Below are positions 1 through 6,755 of a stretch of 9,328 bases of DNA, one piece after another. Every line of letters starts with the position of its first letter. Position 1 is the first letter of the stretch. Source of the stretch: Streptosporangiaceae bacterium (GTDB lineage Bacteria; Actinomycetota; Actinomycetes; Streptosporangiales; Streptosporangiaceae); NCBI GenBank assembly GCA_030045215.1, contig JASIBJ010000234.1, positions 1-9,328 on the forward strand, in the 5' to 3' direction. The notes beneath the pieces were generated by a model, which was not told the origin of the DNA, made no database searches, and saw only the letters and a program-made list of their open reading frames with translations. The translations under genes and the position numbers were made by a program.

Positions 1-161
1 ATCGCGGAGGTGGCGCGGGCGGCCAGCGCCAGGGAGGTGAAGGCGTCGTGCTTGGTCTCAGGGACGCCGAATCCGTCGTAGCCGGCCGCCTCCGCGGCCA
101 CCGCCGCCGCCTCGATCTGGTCCGGCGTCGCGGCTATCCCCGCGCCCGCATCTACCCGCAT
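1..161 (-). CDS. Luciferase-like (LLM) F420-type oxidoreductase, N-terminal fragment
   Basis: Only the first 53 residues lie in the window; the rest is beyond the left edge. Reading the minus strand from the ATG at 161 gives MRVDAGAGIAATPDQIEAAA and then an alpha-helical stretch leading to AAGYDGFGVPETKHDAF and SLALAARAT. This N-terminal strand, an early helix ending in A-x-x-AGYDG, then E-x-x-HD and LAL-AA-AT, is the usual opening of actinobacterial LLM-class oxidoreductases. These are TIM-barrel enzymes that use F420 or FMN to oxidise or reduce small substrates in the cytoplasm. A purine-rich GGAGGG precedes the ATG by about 8 bases and supports this start. The gene diverges from the DUF7064/7065-type gene across a 141-base gap, so the two could share control. 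Cofactor and substrate cannot be told from this fragment. Confidence 0.75.
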   Translation of the reverse strand, partial: MRVDAGAGIAATPDQIEAAAVAAEAAGYDGFGVPETKHDAFTSLALAARATSA

Positions 162-213
162 TGCTCCGCCCTCCGGCAACGGATCTAGCCGTGGCCCTCT
201 TCGCCTGGGCACT

Positions 214-229
214 AAGGCACCAAGGCACC
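214..229. repeat. Tandem 8-bp direct repeat AAGGCACC x2
   Basis: Two perfect abutting copies of AAGGCACC (214-221 and 222-229) lie in the divergent intergenic region. A weaker third copy, GGGCACTA, abuts on the left at 206-213. Short direct repeats between divergent genes can be regulator-binding sites. Nothing else supports this role, and chance cannot be excluded in a G+C-rich gap. Confidence 0.4.
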
Positions 230-302
230 TGGACGCCCCGCCGGCGACTATGCCATCCTCCACGGAAATGGCCGCAAATGCGCGCAGTGAGAGGCCCGCC
301 TG

Positions 303-1292
303 ATGGTCAAGATCGTAGATCACGGCACCTGGCAGCTTGGGGTCGCGGACGAGGGTCTCCACGTGCCTGGCCAGGAACAGCTGTGGAATGAGTCGTACTA
401 CTTCGACTTCGCGGCGCCCGACGGGTCGGTCGGCGGCTATGTCCGGCTCGGGCTATACCCGAACTGGGACCGCGCCTGGTACTGGGCTTGTGTCGTTCGA
501 CCGGGAGAGCCGACGGTCTTGCTGGCGGAAAACGACGCGCCGCTGCCGCCGCCGGACACGACCGACCTGGCCGCTGCCGGTTACACAGCGACTCAGTCGA
601 TCACCAGGCCGTTCGCCGAGGCCACGCTGTCGCTGGACGCGTTGGCCGCCGAACTGCCGGAGCCCGCGGCGGCGTACGGCAACCTGACGGCCGCGAGGAG
701 GCCGGTCGAACTCGGACTCGACTTGGTGTGGAACACGCTCGGAGGCGTATACCCGTACAAGGACCTGCCCAGGTACGAGATCCCGTGCCGGGTCGAGGGC
801 ACGGTCCGGCTGGACAGGCGGGAGATCGCCATCTCCGGCTGGGGCGAACGTGACCACAGCTGGGGTGAGCGCGACTGGTGGCGGATCTCCTGGCTGTGGA
901 CCTCCGGGCGGCTCGACGACGGTACGTCCTTTCACGGCATGCAGGCCAACATCGGCTTCGCGATCCCGTGGCCGTCGTTCTCCGCCACCTCAGCCGGCCA
1001 GCTGAGCCACCTGAACGGTTTCTCCGCCCACACGGACTTCGGCAGCGATGACTTCCCGGTGCAGTCCCGCCTGCGCCTGGCGGGGGCGCCGATGACAGCG
1101 GTCCCGCTGGCATTCGCTCCCGTGGCCATGACCGCGCCCGACGGCCGGGTATCACATTTCCCGCGGGCGCTGTGCCGGTTCACCAGCGACGACGGCCGGA
1201 CAGGATACGGGTGGACCGAATGGAATCAGCCGCCAGGGTGGGCCGACCATGGCTGGTCCTACCTGGCTACCCCGGGCGAGCCAGGCCAGTGA
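303..1292 (+). CDS. Uncharacterised AttH/CrtC-like protein (DUF7064/DUF7065 type)
   Basis: A 329-residue soluble protein with no signal peptide or membrane segment. It is rich in aromatic and beta-strand sequence (YYFDF, YVRLGLYPNWDRAWYWACVV near residues 31-66). Its most striking motif is GWGERDHSWGERDWW at residues 179-193, a conserved signature of actinobacterial proteins related to the AttH/CrtC lipocalin-like fold and filed as DUF7064/DUF7065. The assignment comes from recalled family features, not a search. The start is the first ATG after an in-frame stop at 288-290, and GAGAGG sits 8 bases upstream. The stop overlaps the GTG of the next gene (GTGA), so the two are very probably translated together. 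The biochemical role is unknown. The lipocalin-like resemblance and the neighbouring kinase suggest binding or modification of a hydrophobic small molecule, which is inference only. Confidence 0.7.
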   Translation: MVKIVDHGTWQLGVADEGLHVPGQEQLWNESYYFDFAAPDGSVGGYVRLGLYPNWDRAWYWACVVRPGEPTVLLAENDAPLPPPDTTDLAAAGYTATQSITRPFAEATLSLDALAAELPEPAAAYGNLTAARRPVELGLDLVWNTLGGVYPYKDLPRYEIPCRVEGTVRLDRREIAISGWGERDHSWGERDWWRISWLWTSGRLDDGTSFHGMQANIGFAIPWPSFSATSAGQLSHLNGFSAHTDFGSDDFPVQSRLRLAGAPMTAVPLAFAPVAMTAPDGRVSHFPRALCRFTSDDGRTGYGWTEWNQPPGWADHGWSYLATPGEPGQ

Positions 1293-2356
1293 GACGCAAC
1301 GCCGTGTCGGGCGAACGGGGCCTGACTCCCGGGTTCCTGACCCACGCGCTGGCCGCGCACCTCGACGGAGCCCAGGTGACGGCCCTGCAGACCACACCCG
1401 TCGGCACGGGCCAGGTGTCCGATAGCTGCCGGCTGCGGCTGACCTACGACCGTCCCGTGAATCTCCCCGAGACGCTCGTCGCCAAGGTCCCGGCCGCGGA
1501 CCCGGCCAGCCGCAACGCGGCCAGGGTCTTCCGAACCTACGAGATTGAGGCCAGCTTCTACAGCCAGCTGGCCGGCGGGCTGCCGGTCGCTCTGGCCACG
1601 TGCTACTACGCCGGCTACGACGCGGAGCCGGACGAGTACGTCGTGCTGCTCGAGGATCTCGCGCCCGCCTGCCCTGGTGACCAGCTCGCCGGCATTACCG
1701 CGGACCAGGCCGCCAGCGCGATCGACGAGCTTGCCGCGCTGCACGCGACCGGCTGGGCCAGCCGTGCACTGGCCGAACTGCCATGGCTCAACCGGTCAAG
1801 CCCCGAGGGCGCGCAGCTGATGACCGCGGCGGTCACCGGCATGTACCCAGGCTTCCGGGATCGCTACGGCGCGCGCCTCGAGCCGGAAACGCTGCCCCTA
1901 ATCGAAGACTTCCTGCCGCGGACGGCCGGCTACCTGGCGAACAGGGACGGGCCGCGGACGATCGTCCACGGCGACTTCCGCGCGGACAACCTGCTGTTCG
2001 GTCCCGCCCGGCCGGTCGTGCTCGACTGGCAAACCTGCAGCTTCGGCGCCGGCCCGGCCGACCTGTCCTACTTCCTGGCCTCCAGCCTGCGGACGCGGGA
2101 CCGGCAGCGGCATGAGGAGGACCTCGTTCGCCGCTATCACTCCCAGCTCACTGGCACAGGGGTGCAGCTGAGCTGGAACGACTGCTGGAATGACTACCGC
2201 CGGTATGCCTTCGGCGGCATCGTCATGGACATCATCGCCGCCATGTTCGTGCAGCAGACCGAGCGCGGCGACGAGATGTTCGCGGCGATGGCCAACCGCC
2301 ACGCACGGCACGCGATCGACCTGGACTCCCTCCGGCTCCTGCCGGCGCCCGGATGA
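1289..2356 (+). CDS. APH/ecdysteroid-kinase-like phosphotransferase
   Basis: A 355-residue cytoplasmic kinase-fold enzyme of the aminoglycoside phosphotransferase (APH)/EcKinase superfamily, which phosphorylates hydroxyl groups on small molecules using ATP. The probable ATP-binding lysine is K66 in LVAKVP, the hinge region is VVLLEDL (E122, D123), the Brenner-type catalytic loop is HGDFRADN (H227, D229, N234), and the metal-binding Asp is D246 in LDWQ. All key residues are present and the length is normal, so it should be active. The open frame extends upstream to 1172 inside the preceding gene. The GTG at 1289, overlapping the preceding TGA as GTGA, is the natural start; GTG 1304 is an alternative. 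Genes of this group are often labelled antibiotic-resistance kinases, but the LDWQ form is more typical of the metabolic EcKinase-like branch, so resistance should not be assumed. The substrate is unknown. Confidence 0.85.
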   Translation: MRRNAVSGERGLTPGFLTHALAAHLDGAQVTALQTTPVGTGQVSDSCRLRLTYDRPVNLPETLVAKVPAADPASRNAARVFRTYEIEASFYSQLAGGLPVALATCYYAGYDAEPDEYVVLLEDLAPACPGDQLAGITADQAASAIDELAALHATGWASRALAELPWLNRSSPEGAQLMTAAVTGMYPGFRDRYGARLEPETLPLIEDFLPRTAGYLANRDGPRTIVHGDFRADNLLFGPARPVVLDWQTCSFGAGPADLSYFLASSLRTRDRQRHEEDLVRRYHSQLTGTGVQLSWNDCWNDYRRYAFGGIVMDIIAAMFVQQTERGDEMFAAMANRHARHAIDLDSLRLLPAPG

Positions 2357-2430
2357 CACCGCCGACGAACAGTTGCCGCACGTCCCGGCGACTGCCCACG
2401 CGTCAGTTGCGGCATGATCTTCGCGACGCC

Positions 2431-2458
2431 TTTCACAGCGGGAACTGGGTTGTATAAA
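2431..2458 (+). promoter_or_regulatory. Possible promoter for the small membrane protein gene
   Basis: TTTCAC (2431-2436) and TATAAA (2453-2458), 16 bases apart, form a weak sigma70-like pair. They lie in the only A+T-richer patch upstream of the small gene starting at 2492, with a distance that would leave a short leader. The -10 lacks the usual terminal T, so this is a suggestion only. Confidence 0.25.
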
Positions 2459-2481
2459 GGACTGTCGACCCGGAGCATCTC

Positions 2482-2486
2482 GGAGG
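2482..2486 (+). promoter_or_regulatory. Shine-Dalgarno GGAGG that decides the start at 2492
   Basis: A perfect GGAGG lies 5 bases before the ATG at 2492. It marks that codon as the start in preference to the upstream in-frame ATG at 2414, which has no comparable site and would add 26 residues unlike the family. Confidence 0.8.
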
Positions 2487-2491
2487 TACCC

Positions 2492-2713
2492 ATGGCGGAT
2501 GCAAAGAAGTGGAGCGAACTCAGCGACGGTCAGCGCAACGCGATCAAGATTCTCGCGGTTTCCGAGTTCGTCCTCAAGATCCTCATGCTGGTTGACATCA
2601 AGCGCCGGCCGGCGAGCCAGATCCGCGGCCCGAAAGCGGCCTGGCGCCTCGCGGCGGCCGTCAACACCATCGGGCCTGTCTCCTACTTCCTGTTCGGCCG
2701 CAAGCGCGGTTAG
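2492..2713 (+). CDS. Small two-helix membrane protein, PLDc_N (phospholipase D nuclease N-terminal-like)
   Basis: A 73-residue protein with two hydrophobic segments, at about residues 17-36 and 49-68. They are joined by the conserved turn D35-I-K-R-R-P40 followed by Q-I-R-G-P-K48 and W51. It ends N58-T-I-G-P-V-S-Y-F-L-F-G-R70. The D-x-xRRP, RGPK-W and GPxxYFLFGR pattern is that of the PLDc_N domain, found at the N terminus of cardiolipin synthases and as free-standing small proteins in actinomycetes. It has no catalytic HKD domain, so it is not itself a phospholipase. A role at the membrane is expected, but the function is unknown. It is separated from the kinase gene by 135 bases and probably has its own promoter. 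Confidence 0.8.
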   Translation: MADAKKWSELSDGQRNAIKILAVSEFVLKILMLVDIKRRPASQIRGPKAAWRLAAAVNTIGPVSYFLFGRKRG

Positions 2714-2747
2714 TCTGCGCCGCCGGCCAGCGGTCGTTCGCGCCGGA

Positions 2748-2763
2748 GCCGCCGCCCGGCGGC
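2748..2763 (+). terminator. Possible hairpin after the small membrane protein gene
   Basis: GCCGCC-GCCC-GGCGGC forms a 6-bp G+C stem with a 4-base loop, 35 bases past the stop at 2713. There is no following T-run, so it could only be an actinomycete-style U-less terminator or a chance G+C palindrome. Confidence 0.25.
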
Positions 2764-2793
2764 AGCATCGACGCCGGGCTTGCTGGCACTGTC

Positions 2794-2808
2794 GTACCTG
2801 CCGGGTAC
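2794..2808. repeat. Inverted repeat GTACC-TGCCG-GGTAC upstream of the VOC gene
   Basis: Five-base arms GTACC and GGTAC around a 5-base spacer, 41 bases before the GTG start of the VOC gene. The size and position would suit a small operator. No regulator gene is in the window and no bona fide promoter is evident, so the function is speculative. Confidence 0.3.
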
Positions 2809-2849
2809 CGTCGCGATAACACCGACGATCTAGCTCGTCTGGAGGGATC

Positions 2850-3227
2850 GTGGAACGTCCGGTGATGACGGTGACCAGCATCGTGCTCGACGCACCCGAC
2901 CCGGCAGAGCTGGGCGCGTTCTATCGCAGGCTGCTCGGCTGGGAAGTGCGCTCGCAGGAGCCAGGCTGGATGACCCTCCGCGCGCCCGGCGGCGGGGCCG
3001 GGCTGGCGTTCCAGGAGGAGAGCCGGTACGCACGCCCGGTCTGGCCGGCCGGCCCCGATGATCAGCAGATGATGACGCATCTCGACATCGAGGTGCAGGA
3101 CTTGCAGGAGGCGGGCGCGCACGCGATCGCGTGCGGGGCAACGCTCGCCGGGTACCAGCCGCAGCAGAACGTCCGCGTGTACCTGGATCCCGCAGGCCAC
3201 CCGTTCTGCCTGTGGGTGGCCGGGTAG
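2850..3227 (+). CDS. VOC superfamily protein (Glyoxalase_6-like)
   Basis: A 125-residue single protein of the vicinal-oxygen-chelate fold. It opens with a beta strand (VTSIVLDAPDP), then the helix LGAFYRRLLGWEV (residues 21-33), later HLDIEVQDL (residues 77-85), and ends VYLDPAGHPFCLW (residues 110-122). This is the usual layout of the actinobacterial Glyoxalase_6 group. The first-strand metal ligand position carries a hydrophobic residue, and the terminal position has Cys120 instead of Glu. The classic glyoxalase I metal site is therefore incomplete, and glyoxalase or dioxygenase activity should not be assumed. The start is the GTG at 2850, preceded by GGAGGG at 2841-2846. That spacing is short, but the ATG at 2865 would be too far from the site. 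It faces the FAD-dehydrogenase gene tail to tail. Confidence 0.85.
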   Translation: MERPVMTVTSIVLDAPDPAELGAFYRRLLGWEVRSQEPGWMTLRAPGGGAGLAFQEESRYARPVWPAGPDDQQMMTHLDIEVQDLQEAGAHAIACGATLAGYQPQQNVRVYLDPAGHPFCLWVAG

Positions 3228-3264
3228 CGTACCGAATTCACGGGCCCGGCCAGGATGCCAGCCG

Positions 3265-3286
3265 CGCCGGGAGTAGTGACCCGGTG
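3265..3286. terminator. Possible bidirectional hairpin between convergent genes
   Basis: CGCCGGG and CCCGGTG pair (7 bp including one G-T) around an 8-base loop in the 121-base gap between the VOC gene and the converging dehydrogenase gene. The place is right for termination of both transcripts, but there is no T-run and the stem is modest. Confidence 0.3.
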
Positions 3287-3348
3287 GCGGCCGGCGTGGA
3301 ATCGCCGCAGACCTGCGAGTGGCGCCTGACGGTGTCGGCTCCCGGTTT

Positions 3349-5004
3349 CTAGCCGGTCGCGCGGGCCGCGCTGCGGCCAGCGGTCCGGCCGGAGAACAGG
3401 CAGCCGCCGAGGAACGTGCCCTCTAGCGCACGGTATCCGTGCATCCCGCCACCCCCGAAGCCCGCCACCTCGCCCGCCGCGTACAAGCCGGGAACGGGCT
3501 CACCGTCAGCGCGGAGCACCTGCCCGTCCAGATTGGTCTGCAGGCCCCCGAGGCTCTTGCGGGTCAGGATGCGCAGCCGCACGGCGATCAGCGGGGCCGA
3601 CGAAGGGTCAAGGAACTTGTGCGGCTTCGCCACCCTGATCAACCTGTCGCCCCGGTACCGGCGCGCACCGCGCACAGCGGCGAGCTGCATGTCCTTGCTG
3701 TAGGGATTGGCGAGTTCACGGTCATGGGCCTCGATCTGGCGCCGGAGGTCAACCGGATCGATCAAGTCCTCGCCGGCGAGCTTGTTCATCCGGGTGATCA
3801 GGCCGTCCAGGCTCGTCTCGACCACGAAGTCCTGGCCATACCGCATGAAGGCCGCCACCGGCCCGGGCGCCCCGGACTTCACCCGCTGCAGCAGCTTGGC
3901 GATGCTCTTGCCGGTGAGGTCGGGATTCTGTTCAGACCCTGACAGCGCGAATTCCCGCTCGACGATCTTCTGAGTCAGGACGAACCACGTGTAGTCGTGG
4001 CCGGTGGCCATGATGTGCTCGAGCGTGCCGAGGGTGTCGAATCCGGGGAACAGCGGCACCGGCAACTGACGCCCCTCGGCGTCGAACCACAGCGACGAGG
4101 GGCCCGGCAGGATCCGGATTCCGTGCAGCGGCCAGATCGGGTCCCAGTTCTGGATGCCCTCGGTGTAGTGCCACATCCGGTCGGGGTTGATGACGTTCCC
4201 GCCTGCTGCCTCGCTGATGGCCAGCATCCGGCCGTCGACGTGATCGGGCACCCCGGACAGCATCTCGCCCGGCGGATGGCCCATTCGCGCTGGCCAGTAC
4301 TTGCGCACGAGGTCGTGATTGCCGCCAATGCCGCCCGAGGTGACCAGCACGACCTGGGCGTGCAACTCGAAGTCACCCGTCACCGCGCGCGAGCTCGACT
4401 GACCGCGCGCGGCCCCGGACGCCTCCAGGATGCTGCCCCGCACGCCGTCGACGGCGCCGCCGCTCACAGTCAGCTCGTCCACCCGGTGCCGGAACCGCAG
4501 CTGCAGCCGTCGCGTCTCGGCAGCTGCCCGGACGGCCTGCTCGAAGGGAGCGAGTACGCCCGGACCGGTGCCCCAGGTGATGTGGAACCGGGGGACGGAG
4601 TTGCCGTGCCCGGTGGGACCGTAGCCGCCACGTTCCGCCCAGCCCACGATGGGGAAGAACCGGACGCCCTGAGCGTGAAGCCACGAGCGCTTCTCGCCCG
4701 CGGCGAACCCCACATAGGCCTCGGCCCAGCGGCGCGGCCACTTGTCCTCGGGTCGGTCGAACGCGGCACTGCCCATCCAGTCCTGCAGCGCCAGGTCGTA
4801 GCTGTCATGGATGCCCATTCGCCGCTGTTCGGGGGAGTCGACGAAGAACAGCCCGCCGAAAGACCAGAACGCCTGGCCACCCAGCGATGCCTCGGGCTCT
4901 TGCTCCAGCACGATGACCCGCCGGCCCGCAGCCGCTAGCTCGGCCGCCGCCACCAGGCCAGCCAGCCCGGCACCGACAACTATGGCGTCAGCATCCAGCG
5001 TCAT
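3349..5004 (-). CDS. FAD-binding dehydrogenase of the Rv0785 type
   Basis: A 551-residue cytoplasmic flavoprotein. The N-terminal Rossmann motif is GAGLAG (residues 11-16), and the acidic residue E34 ends the second strand for FAD ribose binding. G42-G-Q-A-F-W-S-F-G-G51 follows, and the C-terminal FAD-binding block GLYAAGEVAGFGGGGMHG leads into GTFLGGCLFSGRTAG (residues 506-543). This is the fumarate-reductase/KstD flavoprotein superfamily. The blocks SPEQRRMGI, DWMGSAAFDRPED, and GHGNSVPRFHITWGTGP match my recollection of the M. tuberculosis Rv0785 group annotated as putative FAD-binding dehydrogenase, and the length fits. The true electron acceptor and substrate of that group are unknown. 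A ketosteroid or enone dehydrogenation is possible by superfamily, not shown. It is the last gene of a minus-strand run, 60 bases after the GNAT gene. No strong ribosome site is visible before the ATG, so coupling to upstream translation is possible. Confidence 0.9.
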   Translation of the reverse strand: MTLDADAIVVGAGLAGLVAAAELAAAGRRVIVLEQEPEASLGGQAFWSFGGLFFVDSPEQRRMGIHDSYDLALQDWMGSAAFDRPEDKWPRRWAEAYVGFAAGEKRSWLHAQGVRFFPIVGWAERGGYGPTGHGNSVPRFHITWGTGPGVLAPFEQAVRAAAETRRLQLRFRHRVDELTVSGGAVDGVRGSILEASGAARGQSSSRAVTGDFELHAQVVLVTSGGIGGNHDLVRKYWPARMGHPPGEMLSGVPDHVDGRMLAISEAAGGNVINPDRMWHYTEGIQNWDPIWPLHGIRILPGPSSLWFDAEGRQLPVPLFPGFDTLGTLEHIMATGHDYTWFVLTQKIVEREFALSGSEQNPDLTGKSIAKLLQRVKSGAPGPVAAFMRYGQDFVVETSLDGLITRMNKLAGEDLIDPVDLRRQIEAHDRELANPYSKDMQLAAVRGARRYRGDRLIRVAKPHKFLDPSSAPLIAVRLRILTRKSLGGLQTNLDGQVLRADGEPVPGLYAAGEVAGFGGGGMHGYRALEGTFLGGCLFSGRTAGRSAARATG

Positions 5005-5044
5005 GGCTGGTCATGCTACTTCGCGCCGCGCGCGCTCCCAAGGC

Positions 5045-5058
5045 CGGGCGCGCGCCCG
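5045..5058. repeat. Perfect 14-bp palindrome between GNAT and dehydrogenase genes
   Basis: CGGGCGCGCGCCCG is fully self-complementary. It lies in the 60-base gap after the GNAT gene (stop 5065-5067, minus strand) and before the dehydrogenase ATG at 5004. It could fold as a hairpin in the message and attenuate or protect the downstream gene, but alternating GC makes chance likely. Confidence 0.35.
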
Positions 5059-5064
5059 CGACGG

Positions 5065-5937
5065 TCACGCCTGGGCAGGCGACGGCACCGCCCGCCGGGC
5101 GTCGAGCAGGGAAGGGTCGCTGGCCATGAACAAGTCGAACTCGTCGAACCGCCAGCCGGCCGCCAGCAGCGGACGGACGGCCGGGTGCGGAGCGGGCAGG
5201 CTGATGCGCACGACATCGCCGGGATCGCCGATGCTCGCCAGCACGGCCAGCACCGCGGCCGCGGCCGCGCCGTCATCGGCGCTCGCGGACATGGCCAGGT
5301 GGACGACGCCAAAGTCCTGTGGCGGGCCGGCGACCGTGCCGGCTGCGCGCGGCTCGCCTTCGAGGCTCGCAGTCAGGGACAAGCCGCCCGGCCGGGCCGC
5401 CCACGCGCGGTGATCGGCGGTGCGCTCGACCCCGGTCCAGCTCAGCTCAAGCTCGCCGACAGCGTCGGGCGTGGCCTGCGCGACGCTCCACCCGGCCGGC
5501 ATCGGGACGCCCCCGGCCTCACCGTGCAGATACAGCAACGGCCACCACGCGTCAACGCCGAAGCGGGTGTACAGCGGGATTGCGTGCGCGTGCAGGCTGC
5601 TGAACGTCATCCGCCTGCGGGCTCCGTCCCACAGTTCCGACAGCATGGCCTGGCCGATGCCCGACCCATGCGCTGCCGGGTCCACGAACAGGTCACAGAG
5701 CATGCTGACCTCGCTGCCACCGGTCCCGATCCGCTGGACGGCACCGAAGCCGACCAGAGCATCATCCGCGACTGCGACCACGACGCGCCCGCCACGCATC
5801 AGATGCCGGACGTAGAGGGGGTTCGCGCCACCCCAATCCTCGTGCTGGCCGGTCCCGGCGGCGACGGCTGCTATGCCCGCCAGGTCAGCGTCCTGCGCAT
5901 CGCGCACGCTCAGGCGGGGTCGCTGGCGCAGGCTCAC
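5065..5937 (-). CDS. GNAT-fold acetyltransferase with a possible second, degenerate GNAT half
   Basis: A 290-residue protein. The first half (about residues 8-135) is a recognisable GNAT domain: SVRDAQDADLAGIAAV, an acceptor-side region ending GGRVVVAVADDALVGFGAV, then LFVDPAAHGSGIGQAML (residues 83-99), in which H90-x-x-G-x-G95 is the acetyl-CoA pyrophosphate loop. The usual R/Q at its head is His. The second half (from about residue 150) keeps a GNAT-like rhythm (ISLPAPHPAVRPLLAAGWRFDEFDLFMA near the C terminus) but lacks a clear CoA loop, as is usual in tandem GNATs. The open frame extends back to 6027, but that would overlap the upstream gene by 80 bases. The GTG at 5937 gives a 10-base gap and a normal GNAT opening and is preferred. 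The ATG at 5951 that overlaps the upstream stop is out of frame. Substrate unknown. Confidence 0.75.
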   Translation of the reverse strand: MSLRQRPRLSVRDAQDADLAGIAAVAAGTGQHEDWGGANPLYVRHLMRGGRVVVAVADDALVGFGAVQRIGTGGSEVSMLCDLFVDPAAHGSGIGQAMLSELWDGARRRMTFSSLHAHAIPLYTRFGVDAWWPLLYLHGEAGGVPMPAGWSVAQATPDAVGELELSWTGVERTADHRAWAARPGGLSLTASLEGEPRAAGTVAGPPQDFGVVHLAMSASADDGAAAAAVLAVLASIGDPGDVVRISLPAPHPAVRPLLAAGWRFDEFDLFMASDPSLLDARRAVPSPAQA

Positions 5938-5947
5938 GGCTGTGCGC

Positions 5948-6730
5948 TCATGGCTGGCGCGTGAACCCGATCTGCGTCTCGGCGTCGGCGAAGCCGACCG
6001 AGCGGTAGATCCCGATTGCGATGTCATCCGGATCGGCGACCATCACAAGGGTGTCCGCGCCCGCGTCCAGACCGCGCATGCCCGCCTGCCAGACCAGGGT
6101 CCCCGCCAGCCCTTTTCGCCGCACGTCCGGGTGGGACTCGACGTTCTGGTACCTGGCGATACCCGACCCGTCGGTAACCAGGCCGAGTTGGGCCACCAGC
6201 TTCCCGCCCAGGAAGGCGCCGAACCAGGCTCCGTGGCCGGCCTCGGTGAGCGACCGCTCGGCCGCGATCCTGGCCGCCAGAAACCGCGGGTTGGCGCCGG
6301 GAGTACCGGCGGTGACGACGGCCCGAAGATCGGCCGCCCGCCGCCAGTCCTCGTCTCCGGACAGCTCGCGATAGGTCGCGGCCTCGTTCGGGCGCGGCGG
6401 CTCGCTGACGCTCCGGGCCGTCAGGACCGATGACCGGTCAACGCCGAAGCCATCGGCGACCAGTTCGGCCTCGTCGACGATTCCCGCCTCGGTCACGTCG
6501 ACGCCCAGGGCGACGTGCCGGGCCTCGGGGAACTCGGCAGCGAAGGCCGCGATCCACTTCGCCGCCTCCCCGACGGGCGGAGGGTTCGCGAGCAAGAGAA
6601 AGTTGCCCCACCAGTAGTCAGGGTTAGCCGGCGTGCGGATCACCAGATGATCACCGCGATCGGTGACTCGGCTGCCCTCAAGTTTCCTGATCATCAAATC
6701 CGTGCGGTAGCCAAGGGAGCGAACATCCAC
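5948..6730 (-). CDS. GNAT family N-acetyltransferase with actinobacterial N-terminal extension
   Basis: A 260-residue cytoplasmic acyltransferase. Its N-terminal part opens MDVRSLGYRTDLMIRKLEGS and has TPANPDYWWGNFLLL at residues 33-47, a block seen in a common actinobacterial GNAT group. The C-terminal GNAT core has Q195-NVESHPDVRRKGLAGTLV, where R204-R-K-G-L-A209 is the standard R-x-x-G-x-A acetyl-CoA loop, then the late DDIAIGIYRSVGF near residues 235-247 typical of the last GNAT helix and strand. The open frame runs back to 6991 inside the monooxygenase gene. The GTG at 6730, 25 bases after that gene's stop, matches the family opening best; ATG 6694 is a shorter alternative. It is followed at 10 bases by another GNAT. 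The substrate (amine, peptide N terminus or small molecule) is unknown. Confidence 0.8.
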   Translation of the reverse strand: MDVRSLGYRTDLMIRKLEGSRVTDRGDHLVIRTPANPDYWWGNFLLLANPPPVGEAAKWIAAFAAEFPEARHVALGVDVTEAGIVDEAELVADGFGVDRSSVLTARSVSEPPRPNEAATYRELSGDEDWRRAADLRAVVTAGTPGANPRFLAARIAAERSLTEAGHGAWFGAFLGGKLVAQLGLVTDGSGIARYQNVESHPDVRRKGLAGTLVWQAGMRGLDAGADTLVMVADPDDIAIGIYRSVGFADAETQIGFTRQP

Positions 6731-6755
6731 GTTCGGACAGCCTAGCGGCCGACGG

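Noticed and set aside
1172..1288. N-terminal extension of the kinase gene to an ATG at 1172
   Set aside because: It would overlap the preceding gene by 120 bases and adds an Arg/Pro-rich stretch unlike the family. The GTGA overlap at 1289 is the normal arrangement.
1289..2356. Antibiotic-resistance aminoglycoside kinase
   Set aside because: Only superfamily motifs are seen. The LDWQ form and the coupling to a DUF7064/7065-type gene point to a metabolic EcKinase-like enzyme rather than a known resistance determinant.
1898..2881. Long minus-strand open frame antisense to the kinase and small membrane protein genes
   Set aside because: It encodes low-complexity Arg/Val-rich sequence with no recognisable domain, crosses two real genes and is explained by G+C-rich codon positions on the opposite strand.
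3997..4938. Long plus-strand open frame opposite the FAD dehydrogenase
   Set aside because: It lies wholly antisense to a gene with complete FAD motifs. Its product resembles no family and is typical of a high-GC shadow frame.
5185..5964. Long plus-strand open frame opposite the second GNAT
   Set aside because: It is antisense to a recognisable GNAT domain and has no ribosome site or domain of its own.
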